This document shows, piece by piece, positions 31,405 through 41,943 of a DNA stretch of 64,000 bases. The position numbers and the translations under genes are program-made. Positions within the stretch are counted from its first letter, which is position 1. Each line of letters begins with the position of its first letter. The stretch spans positions 2,914,001 to 2,978,000 of the forward strand of contig JASFXZ010000008.1 in NCBI GenBank assembly GCA_032209605.1, in the 5' to 3' direction. The notes below the pieces were generated by a model that saw only the letters and a program-made list of their open reading frames with translations, was not told the DNA's origin and did no database searches. Source of the stretch: Mactromeris polynyma (taxonomy: Eukaryota; Mollusca; Bivalvia; Venerida; Mactridae).

Positions 31405-34400
31405 CTAATGTCTTTCTTTAAAAGCGAAAAATAAAAATTTTGCTAAGTTACCTATTAATTTTATTGATTTTGTGGACATAAGAATTTCAAATTTTTTGAT
31501 AGTTGGCCAATTACGAAAATATGGTTGGAAGAATTTTAATCTTAATTGTCTATATTTAGGACATACTAACAAAAAATGATACTGATTTTCTATAACTTGC
31601 ATATTACATTGTGGGCAGATACGATGTTGTCTTTCTAAATTATTATATCTGCCAGTCTCTATTGTTAGGTTATTTGAGTATAGTCGAAATTTTGAAAGGA
31701 CAATTAGATATTTCTGATCAATATTAATATTAAGATATTTTTCCATAACAAAATCATGTTTAAATAAACAATATTCAGATAATCTGCTCGAGTTATTTAT
31801 ATTAGTATACCAAGTTTGTTTAAAAACATCCAATACTCTTTGTTTAATAGCCTTATAGTTAATAATATTTGGATTTTGTGATAACCAGACATTTCCTAGA
31901 CCGTTTACATCTAATAATAATTTTATATGATAAGCCCAATTTAACCCACTGTATGACAGTCCATTATTTGCATCTTCTGACAGCATTTTATAAATGTTAA
32001 TGATCAAAGGATTTTTTGATTTCAGTACATTAAGCCAATATTTAATCATTATGATTTGTCTCGCAGTTTTCATAGGATAACGCCCTAGTTCTCCGTAAAG
32101 CCCGTCTAAGTTTGTTGATTTTTTAACATTTAAAACTTTTCTTAAAAATTTACAATGAATTTGTTCTACGAGTTTAGCGTCATGATAACCCCAAATGGAT
32201 GCATTGTAGATTAATATAGATCCGACTAGACTATCAAATAATCGACATTTTTCAACAGAAGTTAATATAATTTGGTTATATACTATAAATAGATTATGCA
32301 ACGCATGCGCTGATTGTTGGGCAATTCGCAATTGTGTTCTATACCAAGAACCATTTTTAAATAAATGGGTACCGAGATATTTAAAGGAAGTGACAACTTC
32401 TAAGCGTATATTGTTTAATTCTATATTACACTGCGTACCTCGCCCGCGTTCAAATACCATCGCTTTGGTTTTATTTACATTTATTGTAAGCCCCCATGTA
32501 CGACAATATTGTTCTAGATCATTGAGCATTAGTTGTAAGGTTTCGGGTGAATGCGCAAATAATACCGCGTCATCAGCAAAAAGAAGTAAAAATATCTTAA
32601 GTTCGTTCACAGAAAATATTCCCTCTAAATTTGTATTAATATTGTGTAAGATATCATTTATAAATAAAATGAACATTAAACTAGAGAGTGGATCACCTTG
32701 TTTTAATCCAATATGTGAAGAAAAAAAATCGGACGTTTTACCTTTGTATCGTACGCACTGTTTAATTGTATTATACATAGCCTTTAAAGCCGATACAAAA
32801 TGTGTACTGACTTGAATGTTTAATAATTTTTCCCATAAGAACGATCTGTTGATACGGTCAAAGCATTTTTCAAAGTCTATAAAGACACAATATAGTTTTT
32901 GCTTCGAGTCTAGTGTTTTCGCAATAATTGCATGTAACAGGAATATACAGTCAGTCGTTGATTTGCCCTTTTGAAATCCAAATTGGTTATGTGATATAAA
33001 ATCATTGTCATGTGACCATTTAGTGAGTCTATTCATTAACACTTGAGAGTAAATTTTTGCTAAAACGTTTATCAAAGTTATCCCTCTGTAATTTTTTGCT
33101 TCTTCCGCAATTCCTCCCTTGAAAATTGGCGCAATTATGCCTTCCCCCCAAGATATTGGATAGTTTCCCCCCATGAATATGCGATTAAATAATTTTAGAA
33201 TAAAATATGATATTTTTTCAAATGAATGTTTATATATTTCTGCTACCAGTTCATCAAGCCCGCTGCTTTTGTTATTATTTTGCGAGAATACGGCTTTTTT
33301 TAGTTCATCAAGGGTTATTTCATTATCTAAAAGATCATCCGATATATTTAGATCAGTTAAATTATGGTCATAATTATCGTAACTATCGTTAGATCCAAAT
33401 AAATGTTTGAAATGGTCATGTAGTTCTTCAACTGTTAATGCTTTAGTATTAGTTTGTGGCTTTTTATACTGTTGTTTAATTTTCGACCAAAACTTCCTGG
33501 GATTTTTAACTGCCATTTCTGATAATATTTGTTTTTGTTGTTTTTGATATTTATATTTCTCTTTTCTTTTTATTTTACAGTAATATTGTTTTGCATTTAA
33601 GAAGTTTGTCTTATTTTCATAAGTTTTAGACCTCAAATACAGGTTTCTAGTCTTTTTAAACTCACGTCTTGCATTAAAACATTCAGTATTGAACCATTTT
33701 TGTGTTTGTTTTTGTTTGAAGTTTTTTTTACGAGTTTTACCGAAAACGTCAGCGGCTGATTGATGCATTATTGACATGAAGTCTGATAAGATATCGTTGA
33801 TATCTTTATCATTAGAATCTAAATCCGATGATAATTGTGTCATAGCATGCTCGTTATCATTCAATCTTAAATTAAAGTTTATGATTTTTGATGAATCCCA
33901 TTGTATAAACAATGTTTCGTCGGTATCGTTTTGAGGTATTTGCGAGTCGCTTAATTTTCCTAGGATTGAAAATGTTAAACCGCAATGATCGGAGAATTCA
34001 TTTAAGTCGTTAATTTGGAAATGCGAAACATTGCGAAAGTCTTCGGTACTTAATAATAAATAATCAACTGTACTCGATCCATTGTGAGAGTGAAATGTAT
34101 ATTCACCGTAAATGTCATTGTGCAGTCGACCGTTACCAATACGTAAACCTGTATTTTTACACAAATCTAATAATCTCCTACCGTGGGAATCAGTCACGTG
34201 GTCAGTATTAGCTCGTGCTATAAGTTCAAAATCTAGTTCATAACTGTCATTTTGATTATATAAATAACGATCACGATCTATAACATCTGATAAAGAAGCA
34301 GTTCTTCCATTAAAGTCACCCGTTACGTAAATTCTGCCAGACGATTTATATTTTTCTATATCAGACTCTATTTGCTCAAAAAAATCAAATTCATGTTGGT

Positions 34401-34794
34401 TGAATAAAGGCGAATTGGTAGGTAAAATGTAAGTATTACATAGCAAAACATCTTCATTAAAATAGAACAGATCTTTGGATAATTTTAACCACGTGATACC
34501 AGCCTGGTTATTTTCAACTATACAAATTTTCGATCTCAAATGTTCTTTATAATATAGAGATAAACCGCCACTATAACGTCCCTTGGATGTATGCGGTGAT
34601 TTATTACCAAATAAGTGATTACTAATATAACCTTTAATGTCTAAATTAATATTGGAATCTTTATGTAACCAAGTCTCTTGCAGCAAAATTACATCATATT
34701 TTTCTAAGAGTTCTATAAAGTCTAAATCATGTATTTTACGTCTAAGTCCATTAACATTCCATGATAATATATGAATCTGTTCCTCTTGGCTTTC
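31405..34794 (-). CDS. LINE ORF2: endonuclease plus reverse transcriptase
   Basis: 1,129 codons after the ORF1 TAG, same frame. Residues 11-16 SWNVNG, 39-42 QETW, 159-162 GDFN and 268-271 SDHC are the metal-binding and catalytic motifs of an APE-type endonuclease, which nicks target DNA. The reverse transcriptase follows, with YRGITLINVLAKIYSQVL, GFQKGKSTTDC, IDFEKCFDRI, KQGDPLSSLMF and the catalytic FADD (about 32,570). A CPQC...H...C knuckle lies near the C-terminus. No frameshift or stop is seen, so it may be active. The first in-frame ATG is residue 318, after the whole endonuclease domain, and no CTG or TTG precedes residue 37, so translation from ORF1 by stop-codon read-through, or another non-standard start, is implied. 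Confidence 0.95.
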   Translation of the reverse strand, partial: ESQEEQIHILSWNVNGLRRKIHDLDFIELLEKYDVILLQETWLHKDSNINLDIKGYISNHLFGNKSPHTSKGRYSGGLSLYYKEHLRSKICIVENNQAGITWLKLSKDLFYFNEDVLLCNTYILPTNSPLFNQHEFDFFEQIESDIEKYKSSGRIYVTGDFNGRTASLSDVIDRDRYLYNQNDSYELDFELIARANTDHVTDSHGRRLLDLCKNTGLRIGNGRLHNDIYGEYTFHSHNGSSTVDYLLLSTEDFRNVSHFQINDLNEFSDHCGLTFSILGKLSDSQIPQNDTDETLFIQWDSSKIINFNLRLNDNEHAMTQLSSDLDSNDKDINDILSDFMSIMHQSAADVFGKTRKKNFKQKQTQKWFNTECFNARREFKKTRNLYLRSKTYENKTNFLNAKQYYCKIKRKEKYKYQKQQKQILSEMAVKNPRKFWSKIKQQYKKPQTNTKALTVEELHDHFKHLFGSNDSYDNYDHNLTDLNISDDLLDNEITLDELKKAVFSQNNNKSSGLDELVAEIYKHSFEKISYFILKLFNRIFMGGNYPISWGEGIIAPIFKGGIAEEAKNYRGITLINVLAKIYSQVLMNRLTKWSHDNDFISHNQFGFQKGKSTTDCIFLLHAIIAKTLDSKQKLYCVFIDFEKCFDRINRSFLWEKLLNIQVSTHFVSALKAMYNTIKQCVRYKGKTSDFFSSHIGLKQGDPLSSLMFILFINDILHNINTNLEGIFSVNELKIFLLLFADDAVLFAHSPETLQLMLNDLEQYCRTWGLTINVNKTKAMVFERGRGTQCNIELNNIRLEVVTSFKYLGTHLFKNGSWYRTQLRIAQQSAHALHNLFIVYNQIILTSVEKCRLFDSLVGSILIYNASIWGYHDAKLVEQIHCKFLRKVLNVKKSTNLDGLYGELGRYPMKTARQIIMIKYWLNVLKSKNPLIINIYKMLSEDANNGLSYSGLNWAYHIKLLLDVNGLGNVWLSQNPNIINYKAIKQRVLDVFKQTWYTNINNSSRLSEYCLFKHDFVMEKYLNINIDQKYLIVLSKFRLYSNNLTIETGRYNNLERQHRICPQCNMQVIENQYHFLLVCPKYRQLRLKFFQPYFRNWPTIKKFEILMSTKSIKLIGNLAKFLFFAFKERH

Positions 34795-35952
34795 CTAGCG
34801 AGTAGATGGTTGCATGTATGGTGGAGGGTCGATCACTTTGCCATCACTGTATACTTTTGTAAGATAGTTATTGACATACAATTTAAGTCCGTTTACTCTC
34901 ACCGTATGACCTAGACTCTCTTCGTGCTTAATGATTTCGGAAAAAGCTTTTCTTCCGTCTCGTACCATCTGTGGGCGTTGTATTCCGACACCGTAGTTTG
35001 AATCTGTGAGCGATTGTTTTATATCTTTGTTGTATGATTGCTGGCGTACTTGTTCTCTTTCGCTGTAGTAGTGGAATTTGACGATGATAGCCCTGGGTTT
35101 TTTCGTTCTCTTATATCCAAGACGATGAGCCCTGTCTATAGTCATGGAATCCCCATCTAATTCCATTTTGTCGGTAATTAGTTGTTTGATTATTTTTTCA
35201 CAATCTTCTCGGCTAGCCGGAGTATCTGGATTTTTATTTAATGGCAGTTCTGGTACACCGTAGAATATCAAATTTTCCCTCATTGAACGGGATTCCAGGT
35301 CAACCAATTTACTTGTGATTTCAGATTTTTGTTGTTCAAATGATGTTGATTTGTTTTCTAGGTCTTTACAAGCATTTTGTAAGAGTATGATTTGTTTTTT
35401 TGTCGTCTTTACATCTGTTCTTTGATTTTCAAGTTCATTACTCATGAATTGGCACGACTTTTCCACGTCGTTGAATTTATCTTCGAGAGTTTTCAGACGA
35501 GATTCCATTGCCGTTACTTTAAGATTTATTGAGTCAACAGTTTTTTCAACCTTTTCAGTTGATAGTTTCATAGATTTTACGTCTTCAATCAGGGTGGTAG
35601 CCCAAGCAGGGGTACTCATTTGCGTGATAGGTGGCATTGACTGCGGCGTTTGCATGACATTTTGAGACGGCGTCTGGAAACCGAAGAATGGTTGTTGTGA
35701 CAAATTGCTAACTGGCGAAGTCATATTCATCATATGTGTATTGGGTGTAAAGTTCGTAAACATACCTTGACCATCAGCAAACATGATATACGGGTTGTCC
35801 ACTTGATAAACCGGTTTAGCACGAGTTTCGCTCGACTGATTCACCGTAGGTGTAGTACACGTGTATTGATCTTCTGCAGATAAAGGCGAATTAGCTTTTT
35901 TCCTTTTTTTCCTATTTTTGGCCGAATTTTGTTGAACGTTTTGATCCGACAT
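34795..35952 (-). CDS. LINE ORF1: L1 ORF1p-like RNA-binding protein
   Basis: 385 codons from ATG 35,952 (MSDQNVQQNSAKNRKKRKK) to TAG at 34,795. The N-terminal third is basic then Pro/Gln/Met-rich (FGFQTPSQNVMQTPQSMPP). Residues about 125-235 form a heptad-type coiled coil (EDVKSMKLSTEKVEKTVDSI ... ENKSTSFEQQKSEITSKLVD). The C-terminal part matches the L1 ORF1p RRM and CTD pattern: RENLIFYGVPE, TIDRAHRLGYKR, PRAIIVKFHYYSEREQVR, GIQRPQMVRDGRKAF. Such proteins trimerise through the coiled coil and coat the element RNA. The stop codon is TAG followed by GAA; ORF2 continues in the same frame. Confidence 0.93.
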   Translation of the reverse strand: MSDQNVQQNSAKNRKKRKKANSPLSAEDQYTCTTPTVNQSSETRAKPVYQVDNPYIMFADGQGMFTNFTPNTHMMNMTSPVSNLSQQPFFGFQTPSQNVMQTPQSMPPITQMSTPAWATTLIEDVKSMKLSTEKVEKTVDSINLKVTAMESRLKTLEDKFNDVEKSCQFMSNELENQRTDVKTTKKQIILLQNACKDLENKSTSFEQQKSEITSKLVDLESRSMRENLIFYGVPELPLNKNPDTPASREDCEKIIKQLITDKMELDGDSMTIDRAHRLGYKRTKKPRAIIVKFHYYSEREQVRQQSYNKDIKQSLTDSNYGVGIQRPQMVRDGRKAFSEIIKHEESLGHTVRVNGLKLYVNNYLTKVYSDGKVIDPPPYMQPSTR

Positions 35953-36078
35953 GAATAAATAATTATTGAATTATATCACCATCCAAAAATATCCTTCAAA
36001 AACAGCTCATAAACAACCTTTAAGTCCAATTTATTCCTCCCCGATAGAATTCATGTCTCACCACTTATCACGTGACCG

Positions 36079-38671
36079 AATAAAATCTTAATACTTTCAC
36101 TTGTTGCACGATACAATTATAATAGCAGTACTGATACTAAATTTATCAGTAATTATTCAGAAAAACTATTGACTCTCTTAGTTATTGTGATAACCTCTAT
36201 ATATTTCTTTCAATACAAATGTTTCATCACTGAAAATTAAGCTATTATTGTCGTTGTCATTACCTGATTCATGCAGTTATTTGATGATAATGTTTGTGTA
36301 GACTTTGACATAGACTTTGACATGACTGATAGATTTTTCCTTTGCATTTTGGCTTTTGTTTTGTGATTAACAAACTCATCAAATTCACTGTGTCTAAATA
36401 ATCAGTATAGTTATGACTTACAATGGTTTTAAATTATAATTGTATTTAAATAACATCATCTTTGTTTAATTTCATGAAATCACAATGTGTACTCATTACA
36501 GTTTTTAATGACCATTGCGACAACGTTTGTCACATAAAACTAAGCAATATGTCATCTGAATAAAAAATATTACCTACCATCAGTCATTGTACATTCTGAG
36601 AATGGATTCAAAACCTGAAACAGGAAATTATTGTACATGGGATAATTCACAAAATGCATCAACTTTCTATCAATTTCAGAGAGTAACATGAATATTGGAA
36701 ACCATACAAGACAGCAAAAATGGCCATAGATTCATGAATTCTTCTTTACTATTGTCGATTGTTTTTGAAAAACAAAACTGACATTTGTAGATCACTGAAC
36801 TCTTTGAATGGATTTCCTGTTATGGTCATAAATGGTAACATTTCTCCAATGCATCATCTCCAATTTTTGCCAGCAAAGTTAGGTAAATGAGTAGTGCATT
36901 GAACTGTTCTGCAAGTCTCATATTAAATTATGATCACTCGACTTAGAAAGAAATTACATGTTAAGTTTCTAATTAGTTGTATAATACAGCTCCATCCAGT
37001 AATTGAAACAATTCTGGACAGACCAGGTAAACTTGAATAACTTAATCACTTTAATCATGTTTAATGCCTTCTAATTTCAGTAAAATAGTTAATCTATTCT
37101 GTAAATGAAGAAATGGAGAAGATACTGTACCTGAATCCTTTGATAATACACTATGTAGCAATTGTTCTGCAACGAAAAAAGAAGAAAATCATTAAATTAA
37201 TAGCAAACAAATATGCAACTTCTACTAATCACTCTCTAAGATTGATTCTTATGCTCCTATGTTACTAAACAGTGATTGCCCCTAATTTTATGGAAATTTG
37301 AGCTAATGGATCAACTAAGCCAAGGAAGAATTCAAACTTTCAAACTTCTAATTAGGAGTCAGGTTCTCTACCGCTTGAGCGCCACATTTCTCTGGTTAGT
37401 ATTGTAACAAATAACTGAATTTACCTTAATTCACATGAAACAACATAATTAATCCTTAATGGACATTATACTGTCCCCATAATGATCACATCAACACCTA
37501 TACAATTTGATACTTAGGTTTTGATATCGAATATTAATTTTAACAATTGGAGAATATTGCCATAAATTACACTAAAATAGATATAATAACCAATTTAATT
37601 TTGCAGACTGCTGCAAGAAATACAGTTATAATTACATATTAAATTAAATTAACAGAACTTTAAAAACTAACCATGTATCTGAAAAAAGTTCATCACATTT
37701 GTTTCAATTAAAAGCATTTTTTACATAAACTGAAAATAATACTCATGTGAACCTTAAAATAAATAAATATGAATAAATATCATAAATGATTTAACAGAAG
37801 TGTTTTCATGTCTGTAATATGAAACAATCATCTGCCTTTTTCTGCTTCCATGGGAAATGTTACTTAAAAACTAATGATTTCACATTGATCAGTCAGACTA
37901 TATCATATAATTATGCTCTTTGGAGTTTTATTTATACGAGGGTCATGCAAAAAGTTCTGTCACTGGGTTCGGATCTCTTAAGTGCTACGTTTTATCAAAA
38001 CTATTTTCATTACAAACCTTCAAAGTATTCCCCCTTTACTGAAACACATTTGTGTAACCTTTTTACCCAATCGCGAAAAGCAGATAAATAGTCTTCTTTT
38101 GGTATCTGTTGGAGACACTGATAAATGGCGCTGCCAGGAGAACTTCTGGACTTATTTTTCTATCCAGAAAGCATTTTCTTAAGCCTTGGAAATAAAAAAA
38201 AGTCACAGGGACTCAGGTCAGGTGAATTAGGCGGATGGTTTACAACTTCCACCTTTTCAGAAGCCAAAAAAGACTTAACAACCTCGCACTTGTGAGAGGA
38301 GGCGTTGTCGTGTATAAGATGGACTCCTGACCATCCTTGGCTTGGACGTTTCTTATTGTAAAAACTCTTTCACTTTCTTCAGTACAGAGTTCTTGTAGAA
38401 TCGTCCAGTGACTGTATGACCAGATGGACAAGGCTATATCTTTCACCGACAATCGCGCATCCTGTTCGACCACAACTTTTACAGCAGCGATGTTTGCCTT
38501 GGAAACAGAGGTTTTAGGCCTACCAGAACGGGTATCATCTTCGACAGATAATTTCCCAGATTTAAAAGCTTTAACCCACCTAAAAACTGTGCGCATTGAA
38601 ATGGCCTGAGGTCCATATATACCACACAATTCATCAAATATCTATATCAAGCTTAATGCGGCATTTAATAT
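36079..38671. repeat. 2,593-bp direct duplication, right copy
   Basis: Same as 28,444-31,036. Its left end directly abuts the 5' end of the LINE (TTATCACGTGACCG then AATAAAATC) and its right end runs without a break into the rest of the mariner element, so this copy preserves the original context on the right. Confidence 0.97.
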
Positions 38672-38909
38672 AGCTATGAATTTCAGTCTTTTCGTCCATT
38701 TTACAATGTGTAAAGTAAATTGGTCAGTGTATATGACTGCATGTATTTCAATTTGAAATAACTTGGTCATTTGAAAAGCAATTTGCACAAAGTAAACGGA
38801 TATCGTTAGCTATTGGACACACCATTCAAGTGCAATGAAGCGTTTTAAAAAATACCTGGGATAAAACTACGGAAGCCCATTAGTGACAGAACTATTTGCA
38901 TGACCCTCG
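37937..38909 (-). mobile_element. mariner element, complete ends, deleted centre
   Basis: 973 bp with TIRs CGAGGGTCATGCAAAAAGTT... and ...GAACTATTTGCATGACCCTCG, flanked by TA at 37,935-37,936 and 38,910-38,911. Carries a deleted transposase, so it is a non-autonomous derivative. Confidence 0.92.
38160..38699 (-). pseudogene. mariner transposase remnant (DD34D)
   Basis: ATG at 38,699 opens MDEKTEIHSYIKCRIK before an early TGA. The next frame has the N-terminal DNA-binding region (CGIYGPQAISMRTVFRWVKA, VEDDTRSGRPKT, QDARLSVKDIALSIW). After a central deletion removing the first catalytic Asp, another frame encodes HLIHDNASSHKCEVV ... NSPDLSPCDFFLF; 34 residues separate the two visible Asp residues, the mariner DD34D spacing. 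Ends at TAG 38,160. The same remnant lies at 30,525-31,036, truncated. Confidence 0.9.
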
Positions 38910-39170
38910 TAAAATAAAGGACACATCATTTTAATATCTTAATAATTATCCTTTTTGATAAATAATCCATTTTCATTATAAATTCCTGAAATAGTGGAAA
39001 AAATCTGCCTCTAGAAATATTTATTTTCTAGATTGCAAGATGTAAGCAAATTTAAAAATATTACTGCAAACTGCAATTTATCAGTTTATTACGACAAATA
39101 AATCACAGGCCACTTGCTCTATATTTCTACTAATTATTTTCATGATTCAATAATATCAGGTATTGCGATT

Positions 39171-39601
39171 CAGGCCTTTTTCTGTCCATTTTAGGAAAAA
39201 GACCCAAGATGAATTGGGAAAATTTGCATCGTAAAATTTGCCAATTGCCAATTTGGGAAATTGCTTCCATTCCAATTTTGGGAATTTTAGTAGTTAAAAG
39301 AACAGGCTTTACATATATGTAAATTTTATCTAAACAAGAATTTTTTACCTACATTTCTTGATCTTATATCAACTGAAAAAGACACACAAAATGTCTACTA
39401 ACGTTAAATTTTCTGACACAAGGGACAATATAATGGGCCAGAGTTATTCTAAGAGCTTCAAGATATATCAGGTTGCTCCAATAGACGGATTATAGGTGCT
39501 CCTGATTGGGATTTTTTTTCTGATTGGGGAAAACCCCCATATATTTGGCTTTAGGAATGGAACAGACAGTCTGACCGGTGGGAACTAGAGAAAAAGGCCT
39601 G
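39171..39601. mobile_element. 431-bp TIR element with 5-bp TSD
   Basis: CAGGCCTTTTTCT ... AGAAAAAGGCCTG, flanked by CGATT on both sides (39,166-39,170 and 39,602-39,606). Internal words GGAAAAAGACCC, GAATTGGGAAAATTTGC and TGATTGGGGAAAACCC recur in both orientations. A diverged copy is at 22,851-23,132. Confidence 0.85.
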
Positions 39602-39609
39602 CGATTAAA

Positions 39610-41940
39610 CTTTTCTTGACAAGAGAATTCAGCAGAATTGCCAATGAAACATTAATATTACTAAATATGTTTCATACAGACATGTTTATCTAACTTAGCT
39701 GTTGTTCAACCAAAATATGCATAATTGAAGCGGATGTAGTTTTCATTTTCGCTGAGTAAATTAATACAAAATGTGTTACAAAAGTGGTGGAATCTAAACA
39801 GTGACACCCTTCATCACATTTCAACTTCATTGACATCACTTTTCAATATTATTTTTTGTCATTCAATAATATTCATAAATTTGCAATATTCAGTTATGAG
39901 TATATATACCAGTGAGGTTATATCAGTTAAACCTGTATCTAGGTATTTGAAAGTAGGCAGACTGCTTATAAAGTAGGGCTGTCATCATTAATCTCAATAA
40001 CATATCGAACATATCGGCAAGTTGACCAATATACATGTATATGATATATTGATTGGGATTAGGGAGGAAGACATACTTAAAGATTAAGTTAAAGTGGCAT
40101 AAAATATTGATGCAATAAATGTAAATGTATGTAAAAACTGTTTAACTCATTTGGTAAAAACCACCTTGTTGACAATTTATCTTATTTTGCTGAATTTAAC
40201 ATACATATATATACAAATAATTTGCAATAAATAAGGCATTAAATTATAATTTTCTTCAAAGAAACTTAACTGTCAATGAAGGATAACTATCAATTGTGTT
40301 TATTTCTGACATGAAACCTACAGTAATCCATGTTTTAATCCAAATGATCAATTTTAAACATGCTCAGCAATTTTCCAAAATCCCCAACATCGTTTTGATG
40401 TATAACAGGATCCTTTTTTGGATCAGAAACATGTCCATAAATGTAACAAACTAACAGATGGTCCTTATGTACAATGAAAGCAATTAAGATGTCAGGTTTG
40501 AAATTACCATTTAGCCATTTGAGATGAAATAAAAATATGTTATGCCACTTTTTAAGTAATGGAGAAGAGCTAAACGTAATGTCACAACTTTAATTATACA
40601 CAAATAATATACATGTATACCATCTCAGCCTGACAAAATACTGCAAAAAATATATGAATAAAGCATACTGGGACTTAAATGTCTGAAACATGGCTATATA
40701 CAGCTTTTGGCAATTGATACCTGTGCACACAAATGGGGGAATTGCTGAATCTAAAAGAGGAATAGGTGAATTATTAGTCAAATGCGTATGAATTACGAAA
40801 ACATTTAATCAAATGTGACACAGATTTTTTCCCAAATGTCTCAATTAGTTTGTAAAGAAAATTGGATCAACACTAACTATTTACTAGAAACTATTTTCTT
40901 CTCATTTGTAAGGGAATAAGTGAGTAAAGGAAAGATACACATCCTATTCTAGTCTGGGAATGATACCAACAAACAACCAAAAATTGCCAAACATGTGCCC
41001 TAGGTAATAATGAAAATATTGACAGAGAGTCAAAATATATGATATTGCTTGCAGGTGCTTATTTTTGGTCCTATTTGTGGCTGGAAGTTCATCCCATATC
41101 CCTTCATAAACTATATATATATAAGCCATTTTCTGTGTTGAATTCCCATCTGACAAAGTTGCAAATATTTTCAGTCAGAAACTTAGAAACATCAGTAAAT
41201 GCATAATATCACACAGCTCATGATACTACTCATTTATATTCATGATTGCACAAATTGTTGCACTGAAAACACAGTTTGAAACGGAAATGTGTCCTTGTAT
41301 CTCAAAATGTCCCATGTTTCCTCCCAATGATTATATTTTACCCCTCTTAAAGGATATAACAGTGGGGGAAATGCTGTCTGCAATTCAACACTTTAAAGCG
41401 ATATACATGTATGCCCTAGAAAATAGCCATATTTGCTTTTTAGCAATATTTTTGAAACTACATATTACAGCAAGGTGAAATGTGCACTGTTTTATCATTA
41501 CATGTATACAGTCCTTATACTGCTATAATTTTGTAAAAATGTTGAGAAATAATTAAGTTATTTGAACTTTTGATACTTTCAAATTGTACATGATATCCGG
41601 TAGATCAGGCTAATTTTACAAAAGAAACACATGTACAGAAACAAGGGGTGAGTACGGAAAGTCTAGTTTTTTTATATATTTATATTGATATAATTTGAAA
41701 TAAAAATCGAAAGCTTAAGCTGGTTTACTTCTCTCCTTTCCAAAAATACTTTTGATTTGAAAAAAAATAGTAAACAGAATTTTGTGTGCATTTACCAGAA
41801 TGTAAAACATCATCAAATGTAATTCTACAAGTACAAATTTACTATATAGTGTATATTCATAAATGTGTATATTGATAATAAACTTGTTAAAACACATGGC
41901 AAGGCTGTTGTCTAATAACATAACATAGTAAATGAACTTA
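39610..41940. other. No confirmed gene; candidate 30-bp exon
   Basis: On the minus strand 40,750-40,721 (CCTCTTTTAG, then 30 bp reading DSAIPPFVCT, then GTATCA) could be a micro-exon of the composite gene, comparable in size to those at 28.9-29.5 kb. Otherwise only motif-free short frames. Confidence 0.25.
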
Positions 41941-41943
41941 CTT

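Larger units (their letters stand above)
31222..36078 (-). mobile_element. Full-length L1-type LINE retrotransposon
   Basis: About 4.9 kb on the minus strand: 5' UTR of about 125 bp (35,953-36,078), ORF1, a single TAG, ORF2, short 3' UTR with an AATAAA signal (31,253-31,258) and a tail of about five TTATG units (31,221-31,248). Both ORFs are intact. Flanked on both sides by the 2,593-bp direct repeat; no conventional 5-20-bp target duplication is apparent. L1/Tx1-like assignment rests on the ORF1 RRM-type domain and APE-type endonuclease; clade not confirmed. Confidence 0.93.
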
